Source: Archivesica marissinica (taxonomy: Eukaryota > Mollusca > Bivalvia > Venerida > Vesicomyidae). From it: a stretch of 64,000 nt of DNA. Location: NCBI GenBank assembly GCA_014843695.1, contig CM026404.1:8350433-8414432 (forward strand), in the 5' to 3' direction. Shown piece after piece: positions 56,365 through 64,000 of this stretch. Numbering within the stretch: position 1 is the stretch's first letter; the number at the start of each line of letters is the position of its first letter. A program made the position numbers and the translations under genes. Under the pieces are notes generated by a model. That model was not told the DNA's origin, did no database searches, and worked only from the letters and a program-made list of their open reading frames with translations.

Positions 56365-56517
56365 TAGCCTGGGAGCAGGCGTCGATATATTTTGCCTGGA
56401 CAGTCAAATAAATATATGTTAACACCGAGACTATTAATTGGGCCATATTGAGTTTCTGATCATGTCATTTTGCCAGAAGTTAAACAATGAAAAATCGACA
56501 GACTGGAACTCAGGCTA
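56365..56517 (-). mobile_element. MITE-I copy 3
   Basis: TAGCCTGGGAGCAGGCGTCG at the left, GACTGGAACTCAGGCTA at the right. The interior is the complement of copies 1 and 2 (GGACAGTCAAATAAATATAT, GGGCCATATTGAGTTTCTGA). 153 bp. Confidence 0.87.
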
Positions 56518-57590
56518 CTCATAACAGCCAATCGTCGAAAGTATTTTCAAATTGATAGACCTCACATTGCATTGTCAATAGATTACACTGTCAATGTTCA
56601 GATATTTGCTTTGAAATTCAAGCTTTAAATTCCATTTCTGCGCTAATATAAACAAAGATAAAAGGAAAGGAAACCAATTATGAGGACCTACTCTCATTAT
56701 AGAGTATTCAGGGGGAGGGGGCAGTAACTGTAAATGTCTCTCATTGTTATCTCAAGTGGACTGTGGTGCAAACTAGTAGGTGTATTCGTTCATTTTCCAC
56801 TTCATTATAAGTTTTAACCCATTCAACACCAAGTAACTGACACGGACTGGTGGATGACATTTTTAGACCAATACATTAATAATAATAAGAAGAATCGGTT
56901 ATTAAAACACAAACTTATACAGTTTATGGTCTACAAACAAATGAATATAATAATAATAGTACATACTAATCGATCAATCTTGTATTACATATACGCTTCT
57001 CTGTCATACATTGTCCCTATAAGGTATTGTTGAAATGTGCTTACTAATTGCAGTTTTTAAATGTTTACTCTATTAATCATTTTGGAGGATAATCTCAAAA
57101 TATCCTAAAGCTATATTTCGAGGGCTGGGTGCAAAACTACTGTAATCCTTTCATAAGATCTGTCTTACACGAGTTGTGCACTGAGCGCTCGATTTGACTA
57201 TCTTAAAGTGGATACTATTAAATGTAGGTTCGTCCGAGATAAAATGTAACCTAGTATATATACTTACGTTGTGTTAGTTCTAACGTGCTTTAGGTTATAC
57301 ATTGATATGCATACATACTATACGATTTCATACTTCACACATACTCATTGACACCGCTTATGGTCAATATAATTATGGGTACTTGCTCCTAAGAAATGAC
57401 AAGGTGGCTGTAATGGAATGAAATCAAATATCGCGAGGTGGAACGAATCCGAGCATGGCGGAACAGAAGTAAACAAGCTAAGTAGTGAAAATGTTGCGAT
57501 GAAGGGATACCTTCGTAGATGGTCATATACACACATATACATATTGCAAGTTTATTTGTAAAAAAAACAGTTTACAATTTATATTTTCAG
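56518..57590. other. Sequence upstream of the GPCR exon, probably intron
   Basis: No exon recognised. The last 20 bases before 57591 form a pyrimidine/AT-rich tract ending TTTTCAG, a good splice acceptor. Confidence 0.5.
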
Positions 57591-58005
57591 ATACTATGCG
57601 ATTGTTTACCCATTATCAGCCATGAAGATCAACAGCAAATCTCGAACACGAAAAATTATCGCCTGCACCTGGGTCATCCCTATTGTGGTAGCAAGTCCCT
57701 TTGTGTATTGCCGGAGCATGGCTTTCACAATATACAGCGAATACGGACAAATCTCCCGGGAAATCTGTAACGACAGGTTTGATGAGATAGATGTGGCGAT
57801 CTATGGCAATGACCCCAGTAGAATAGGGGAGTTCAGGAAGGGCTATTTCCTCTTCCTGTTCTTCGTTATCTACGTCATCCCGAGTGTCGTCATCCTCGCT
57901 ACGTGTGTTAAGATTGCAGTTAGTCTTCTACAGCCAATAATCGTGGAAAATTCCATTATCGGAAGAAAGGGGATCAATAGGAGTCAAGAGGAAAATAAAC
58001 GAAAG
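57591..58005 (+). CDS. Rhodopsin-like (class A) peptide-type GPCR, single internal exon (ICL2-TM4-ECL2-TM5)
   Basis: A 415-bp exon bounded by TTTTCAG before 57591 and AAG|GTACAT after 58005. The first base completes a codon, so the intron is phase 2. The frame then reads YYAIVYPLSAMK, i.e. the end of a DRY-type motif (intron within the Arg codon, a position known in many class A receptors). Residues 21-40 form TM4 with Trp27 at the conserved 4.50 position. Cys59 in ECL2 (EICNDRF) is the expected disulfide partner of TM3. Residues 83-112 form TM5 with Pro97 (5.50). The C-end (GRKGINRSQEENKRK) is basic and polar, as in ICL3. The exon has no stops. TM1-3 and TM6-7 exons were not found. It is probably a peptide receptor (orexin/allatotropin, QRFP or TRH-like group); the subfamily is unresolved. 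Confidence 0.87.
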
Positions 58006-58133
58006 GTACATATAGTTTTTTTCCGATAGCATGTTTTGTCACAATTAATTTAATATTAAGAATATAAAATTTAGGTCCATGCCTTGTCCGCGCAACTCCG
58101 ATAACGTCGATTAGCAATAACGAACCTGGAGGC

Positions 58134-58257
58134 GAGGTTATAAAATTCTCTTCAAATTAAATCTCAAGTTCTCTGTTTGCTTGAGCCAAGAGTAAATCTC
58201 ACACTCGATCAATCATTTCACTTGGGCTTGAGTTTGATATTTGAGAACAGTTTTAGT
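58134..58257. mobile_element. MITE-J copy 3, abutting the 33-bp array
   Basis: GAGGTTATAAAATTCTCTTC at the left, GGGCTTGAGTTTGATATTTG-AGAACAGTTTTAGTA at the right. The right end loses the TAACCTC terminus and the 33-bp array starts within 10 bp. Confidence 0.78.
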
Positions 58258-58860
58258 ATCTACTATGGTCGTTATTAGCGGTGATAACAACGTTATTATG
58301 GTCGTTATACCTGGTGATAGCAACGTTATTATGGTCGTTATACGTTGTGATAACAACGTTATTATGGTCGTTATACCTGGTGATAGCAACGTTATTATGG
58401 TCGTTATACGTTGTGATAACAACGTTATTATGGTCGTTATACCTGGTGATAGCAACGTTATTATGGTCGTTATACGTTGTGATAACAACGTTATTATGGT
58501 CGTTATACCTGGTGATAGCAACGTTATTATGGTCGTTATACCTGGTGATAGCAACGTTATTATGGTCGTTATACGTTGTGATAACAACGTTATTATGGTC
58601 GTTATACCTGGTGATAGCAACGTTATTATGGTCGTTATACCTGGTGATAGCAACGATACTATGGTGGTTATACATTCATATAACAACGTTGTTATGGTCT
58701 GATGATAACAACGTTACAATAGTTCTTATAAATGGTGATAAGAACGTTACTATTGTAGTTATACGTGATGATAACAACGTTATTAAGGTAGATAAACGTT
58801 GTGATAACACCGCTAGTATTGTCCTTGCACGTTGTCGTTGTGATAAGCAGTTACTATGGT
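58258..58860 (+). repeat. 33-bp minisatellite, about 13 good and 5 decayed units
   Basis: Two unit types, ATGGTCGTTATACCTGGTGA-TAGCAACGTTATT and ATGGTCGTTATACGTTGTGA-TAACAACGTTATT, alternate in a mostly regular 66-bp pattern from 58290 to 58620. Decayed units run to about 58860. It lies in the presumed intron after the GPCR exon. The 33-bp period leaves frames open on both strands (VVIPGDSNVIM); these are not genes. Confidence 0.95.
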
Positions 58861-61183
58861 TGTTATGCATAGGATATAAGCCGAAACGATCTAATATGTA
58901 TCACATTTGGCTGTTATTCAAGATGAAACAATGGATCATTCTGGTGTTCTTTGAGCGATCTCCATCAAATAAAAAGTATTCGTTGCTAGAATAAAGTCTT
59001 CAGGTCGCGACCACAATGACACATCAGTGATATGTCGTTTTCGCCTAGTTTCTCGTTCATCTCTCAGCATGATAGTTTTCTTTCCGTTGTTAGCATTGAT
59101 TCAATATTACTACTATAAAACCATAGGGTACACACTATTTATTGCGTGTTGCGCATGTGCTGACAACTATAGTTACTGTCAAAGTTGGTCGTTAATAATT
59201 ACTGCTGATGTAAATGACGACTGTAAATATGTAGGTCCTATATCCCCTGTCCATGTAGCGCAACCCAGAATCGACTGATTGGATGTCATGTGGATAGGTT
59301 CTCGATACTAGACTGCACTATATACTGAACAACTTTAAAACGCACCATCTATATTTGTTGCACATTTGTAATGTGCTGAATTTCTTAAAATCTGACTACT
59401 GTTCATGAATTCCCTATAAAAATTAATTCGATACACATTATACAGAAGACATGCTATTTTTAAAAGCGGGTATTACGCCAAAAATATGCCATCGACAAAA
59501 GTGGTGCGTGTGAGTGTTATATCTGCTAGTAGCTTACGCTCGACACTGGCAAGCAAACGGGTGGTTACTACAACACAAACGTGTGGTCCCTACCAGGTCT
59601 ATACTGAAATGTGACCCTGCCGATCGTTGTAACTGCATTTTCACATGAACCATAGTAGGTTTCTGAGGATGTGATTTTAAAGTTCCCACATATTCCCGCC
59701 TCCATGTTATGTATCCCCCCATGTACTGGGATCATAAAATAACGACTATACAACATTTAAGATCAGTACATTAAAATACACTTCCGTAGCAATTCCAACG
59801 GTATCCTTAGTATATTGCCAGTAAAATGGCAATACTCTTTAATACTCTTTACACAGGGAATAGCCAAACAAATAATACTCGTAGACCTTGCCGAAACAAA
59901 AACCCGTATGGCAGTAATTCGGTTCCGTTGTTTATGCTTGGTCAGACGGTGTTATTGATATAGTGGTCTGGAATTGGTTGAAAAGGTGTAGGGAAGCCCT
60001 TAAGAGTTATTGATACATGAACTGAGTGGCTGAGTAGGTATTGTCAGCAATAGTGAAAATGACTTCTAAATATTAAAATACAATATATAAGCTGCAATTT
60101 GGAATATTTGCATCCTATTTGGTGACAAATAAACACCATATTATAAATGCAGATATCAGTGCAACATTCACCACCAAATTACCTTCAGAGTAGGGGGTGG
60201 GTGCCTTTAGTGGGAAATAAAAAAACGCAATTATTCAACCCCATTGAAATTTGACATTTTCCTGTGGCTCAAAGGCCAGTCTGTTGAAAACTACTGTGTT
60301 TTTTGGGGGAAATCTAATGGCACTGTGTGTTATAATGGTGGCCTATGGAAATTTCAATAGCGGTGTCTGACCATACGTTTTTCGGATATAGACGACAGCG
60401 ACGAAACTATTCCCATGGCTAGAGGTGTGCTGTCATAATGTTCCTAAATATACTAACTTTGCTAGACTAAACGGGACGCCTGCAGGGATTTGGACAATGA
60501 AAAATGACATAATATGGTAAGAAAAAACGATAACTGAAATTTCCTCTATGGCCCAAGCATAATTCCAAGGACAAAAATATATTTTTGCTAAGAATCTTGA
60601 GAAATAAAAAATTATATTCATATTAGCATTCCCCGTCACTAACTTTATTTGGAGTATGGGGCTTAAAAAGGGAATGCATAAGGAAGAAAGATAGTTTGAA
60701 ATACACAGAAAGAAGAAATAAGGAAGGCTGTTAAAAGGACACGTGTCTATCGGAGAGATGTTGACAGCTCATTTCCTATTGTTATAAATATACTAAAATT
60801 AATTGATTATGACAGCTCTACCCATGGGTATGTCCAATACTAAAAACATCTGCATAAGTATCAGTCGGCCAGGTCACGTATTCACTAAAAGGGAGAGTGT
60901 ACGGCCCTTTATTGGATCAATGTGTCAGATGGTCTGGAAAACGATGCATTTGCCGTTGTTTCCAGGCCATCCGACCCATTGTAAAATTAGGGGTTGATAT
61001 TTAATATTTACTATATACTGATGTGTAGATAAAAATGTCCACCATGCAGGCTGACAAGGCCATGGCCAACTGTATGGTCCACACTCGTTGAAGCCATGCC
61101 TCCCATACACACATAGACAGCATACCATAACAGTTATTATTATTGAACTGTGTAGGAATCTAAGTGTGTTACCATCCATGTTT
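58861..61183. other. 2.3-kb spacer, probably intron or intergenic
   Basis: Several short frames of 60-85 codons without domains. An imperfect inverted repeat (TGGTCTGGAAAACGATG and a near-complement) at about 60929-60970 is the only structure noted. No TM6-TM7 exon found. Confidence 0.45.
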
Positions 61184-61455
61184 AACTTTATTTATTTTAC
61201 AACAATTGCGAAACAAGTTTTAACAACTTATATTAATCACTATCGTTGGCGCGAATGAAAGCGTATATGTGGGCATTCGTGTGGGAGGAAACCATCTCGT
61301 AACATCTCGCATACTTCCCGGTCCGATGATCGAATCCGGGTTGCATTGGTGAGAAGCGAGTGCGCTAATCACTGCGTTAATCGGACATTCATATTAAAGA
61401 TATATTCATGTACAAACGGATTGTCCCATTTTCTAAACAATTGCTATCAGACAAT
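61184..61455 (-). mobile_element. SINE-A copy 8 with 5' extension
   Basis: AACTTTATTTATTTTACAAC tail to head GCGTTAATCGGAC (about 61387). It has the same core deletion as copy 5 and the same 65-bp extension beyond the head (TTCATATTAAAGATAT... CGGATTGTCCCATTTTC-TAAACAATTGCTATCA). Confidence 0.92.
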
Positions 61456-61594
61456 ACCATCTACTAATTATCCAGTATATGCATACATACGTATTAGCAC
61501 ATACATTGGGTATATGTAAGTTTACATAGTTTAACCTCATGGAATATGATATTACATGAATGTATCTATTATACGATAATATTCATAATTAACG

Positions 61595-61945
61595 ATGACT
61601 GACTAGTAAATTTATTTAAAGTCGCCACCGCATAAATGCATTTGGGCGACTGAATTTTCTAAGAAGATTAAAATACCCATCATCTAAAAGTGATGGTTTT
61701 GCATATCGTAATTATTATAACTAGATGTTTAGTGGGCTATGAGGGCTGCTGTAATCTCAGTGTGTGTTCGGTTTTCATATATTCGACTGTCGCTCACACA
61801 AGAATGTGTGCCAACGATAGTCGGGGGTAGACCGGGTGAATACAATACCCGGTGCCTGTATACTTCTTACATGTCTAAAACTGCATATACATGTATATAA
61901 ATATTTGTTTACCATTTCTAATACGGTTATGTGACGAGATAATTA
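61595..61945 (+). mobile_element. Element-F copy 3, with intact hairpin
   Basis: Matches 53546-53870 throughout. It retains a hairpin near 61783-61825 (CGACTGTCGCTCACACA, loop AGAA, TGTGTGCCAACGATAGTCG) that copy 2 has lost and copy 1 retains. Confidence 0.87.
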
Positions 61946-62717
61946 ACGTTCTTCAAAGAAGGTTGTAAAACAACAAATAAATTGCCTATTAAATACATAG
62001 CAAAAAGTAAAAACATACAGTCTGTTCATTTATATTTCCAATCTTTCATTTCTTCTGATACCACATCCACTGTGAAGATGTATTCAAATCAGCCTGAAAC
62101 ACACTAAGAATATTTCAAATTTTAAGTTTCAAATAACCAGTGCTCGCCTGTGAATAACCTCACTGTATTCCTGAATTCTTATACCACATCTTTTCTACAC
62201 ATCAACTAGTCTGAAGTCTTCTCAAGTCACATAATTTCTCAAAAAATACAAAAACTATACACTGCCTATCATGAAAATGCATTTTTATCAAAAAGAAAAA
62301 TTAACTATATTAGTCATTGGGATGCAATTCTGCCTATTTACGTGTATACATGCATAGTTTAAAATACATCGAGCTAAACCATAGACTCGGATAATAATTC
62401 TAGCCAATCCGAATGTTCCTACTATACCCTAGTTCGGCTGAGATTCAGCAAGTCACGATATATGAGACATGATACGATTGACCAATCGGGTTGCAGATAC
62501 TGTACCCAGTGTTCACCTACACAATGCAAACAAAATTGTAAGCGTTAAGCTAGACTCCAAAATCGAATAGTAAACCTACAAATTACGATATAAGTAACAT
62601 GTCACTCTTGACCAATCGAATGTCAGCTACTATATCCGGTGTGTGGTTGTACATTGTAAGAAAACGTTTTCTCTATAGACTATGCATTGGGGAAATCGAA
62701 CATGATTGATATTTCTT
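61946..62717. other. Spacer, nothing recognised
   Basis: No gene or repeat partner seen. Two loosely similar stretches (CATAGACTCGG... GACCAATCGGGTTGCAG and CTAGACTCCAAAATCG... GACCAATCGAATGTCAG) near 62380-62640 suggest an old duplication. Confidence 0.45.
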
Positions 62718-63365
62718 ATTCTAACACGACCCATCTAATAACATACATACTTGTAGAGTAAAATCTACCCCGGGTTATTCTGCGATATACCTACATTGAA
62801 CTATGCTGCGCGCGCACCGTGTTTTGGCTATTCCATTTATTCAATGCGTGTACAGTTTTATGAATGAAAGTCACGTGATGTTTGTAAATACTACCGTGGG
62901 AATTCGCGGAAATGAGCTATTTTTAGAATCAGATAATCTCTTGTCCGTCTTGTTTTTCTGTTAAGTAATGTTTCAGTTACTATTCTGTACAGTTTTATTT
63001 GACAAAATAAATAAAATTATTGATCAGTTACAACTTTTGTTCATTTATGCACTAGATTGATATTTTCCATATAAAATAACGGCATCACCCCTTAAGCGGG
63101 AGGAAATTTCGAAAGCCAAATGCAGCGGAGTAGCACCGCGTTTGAAGAAAATACTCCTTTGATTCTCGTCTAAAATGATTAGAAGTAAGTCGTGTTAGAA
63201 TCGAAATAATAAGTATCAACCGTGGTATATCGCAGAATTACCCTCGTTTGTCATTCTTATGCGTAGAAATATATCACTCAGGCCTTCGTGATATATTTCT
63301 ACGCATAAGAACTTCAAACTCGGGTTATTCTGCGATATACCACGGTTGAGATACTTATTATTTCT
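62718..63365 (+). mobile_element. Element-K copy 2
   Basis: Same order as 7456-8090: inverted repeat ATTCTAACACGAC at 62718 and its complement ending at 63201, then the foldback with arms 63208-63278 and 63288-63361 around a short loop (TCAGGCCTTC). It contains about 84 bp (62959-63041) absent from copy 1 and only one copy of the 36-bp segment that is tripled in copy 1. Confidence 0.82.
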
Positions 63366-63540
63366 TAATTAGAGCTTATTCTGGGCTATAATGTTGGTTC
63401 TCAGTCGAGAGGGAACCGATTCTTATGTAGTTAATCTAAAATTATAATGTAATTTTAATTTATATATAACACACGACTGATTCGTGTCTAGATAAGAAAA
63501 CGTCACGAGATTTCAGTAGGTTCCCAAACAGTTTAACGAT

Positions 63541-63566
63541 TATCGACAGACTGGAACCCAGACTGT
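63541..63566 (-). mobile_element. MITE-I end fragment
   Basis: ATCGACAGACTGGAACCCAG matches the terminal 20 bp of the element. Nothing of the interior follows. Confidence 0.55.
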
Positions 63567-63732
63567 CCTTTATATAAGCATGGTCATATAACTGCTTTAA
63601 GCTGCTGTTAATAAATATTAATCGCTTAAGTGAGAGAAATTCAGTCTAACAATTTCACCCAATTAATATACAACTTCTATTCATAACTAAACATTACCCT
63701 TCCAGAGTAAACGACAATACTTTCAGCTTGTA

Positions 63733-63866
63733 GTGATTGTATGTTGTGATGAAACCGTTGCTATGGTCGCTATTCAAGGCCATAAAGCTGGTATTATGGT
63801 CGCCATACATGGTCATAAAATTGATAATATGGTAGTTATACATGGTGACAAAACAGGTAATATAAG
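63733..63866 (+). repeat. Decayed 33-bp repeats, about 4 units
   Basis: Units of the type ATGGTCGCCATACATGGTCA-TAAAATTGATAAT are clearly related to the array at 58258-58860 but are much more diverged. Reading the same frame gives MVAIHGHKIDN-like 11-residue repeats. Confidence 0.85.
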
Positions 63867-64000
63867 TTGTCTTCTACGCTATCGGCAAACTATCATTATT
63901 ACAGTTAGTATATTCCATGAACGAAATTAAATCTAGCACATAACACAGATGGCATTATATTACACATTAAGTGTACACTTAAACATTATTGTATTCAGTT

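Noticed and set aside
59027..59278. Hydrophobic 83-codon frame downstream of the GPCR exon as a TM6-TM7 exon
   Set aside because: No CWxP or NPxxY motif and no suitable acceptor; probably chance.
60929..60970. Imperfect inverted repeat TGGTCTGGAAAACGATG
   Set aside because: Arms have several mismatches and no other copy is seen; not called as a feature.

Overview
The window looks like repeat-dense, AT-rich, intron/intergenic DNA from an invertebrate animal, most plausibly a lophotrochozoan and perhaps a bivalve mollusc. The grounds are the many tRNA-headed SINEs, several families of short inverted-repeat transposons, a piggyBac-type foldback element of a kind I associate with heterodont bivalves, long simple-unit minisatellites, and one intron-bounded exon of a peptide-type GPCR. 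No prokaryotic organisation (operons, ribosome binding sites) is present. The species assignment is inference only.

Real coding content is small. (1) One exon of a rhodopsin-like GPCR at 57591-58005 (+), covering the end of the DRY motif through TM4, ECL2, TM5 and the start of ICL3. (2) A broken tyrosine recombinase of the DUF3504/KIAA1958-like (Crypton-like) type at 32362-33014 (-), split by a SINE fragment. (3) A decayed LINE reverse transcriptase at 40815-41800 (-), split by a SINE with an 11-bp target-site duplication. Nearly all other long open frames are by-products of tandem arrays.

Layout: 1-3562 is a 21-bp minisatellite with a trimeric higher-order pattern. 3563-11455 is AT-rich spacer with SINEs, a foldback element, a pogo-like MITE and a 30-bp array. 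11548-15770 is a CTG/CTA-type trinucleotide array, a 1000-N assembly gap and a 17-bp array. 15771-31556 holds nested SINEs, a piggyBac-like MITE, the first 'Q' MITE with its LEFT end amplified to 11 units, a 39-bp array and two pogo-like MITEs. 31557-42575 holds a foldback MITE, the recombinase and LINE remains and several dated SINE insertions. 42986-43916 is the second Q MITE with its RIGHT end amplified to 17 units. 44562-50148 holds a tandemly duplicated SINE, 87-, 46- and 80-bp arrays and a third, longer Q element. 51415-56517 holds an inverted pair of 42-bp arrays and SINE debris. 57591-64000 holds the GPCR exon, a 33-bp array and second copies of two dispersed elements.

The most interesting signal is that one MITE family (here 'Q', terminal repeat beginning TACTAGAGGACATAG) has seeded tandem arrays from its own ends at three sites: left end at 18 kb, right end at 43 kb, left end again at 50 kb. 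Each array junction falls at a TA dinucleotide, the apparent target of the element. This suggests a route from transposon terminus to minisatellite. Family names such as SINE-A, MITE-Q and element-F are local labels for this window.
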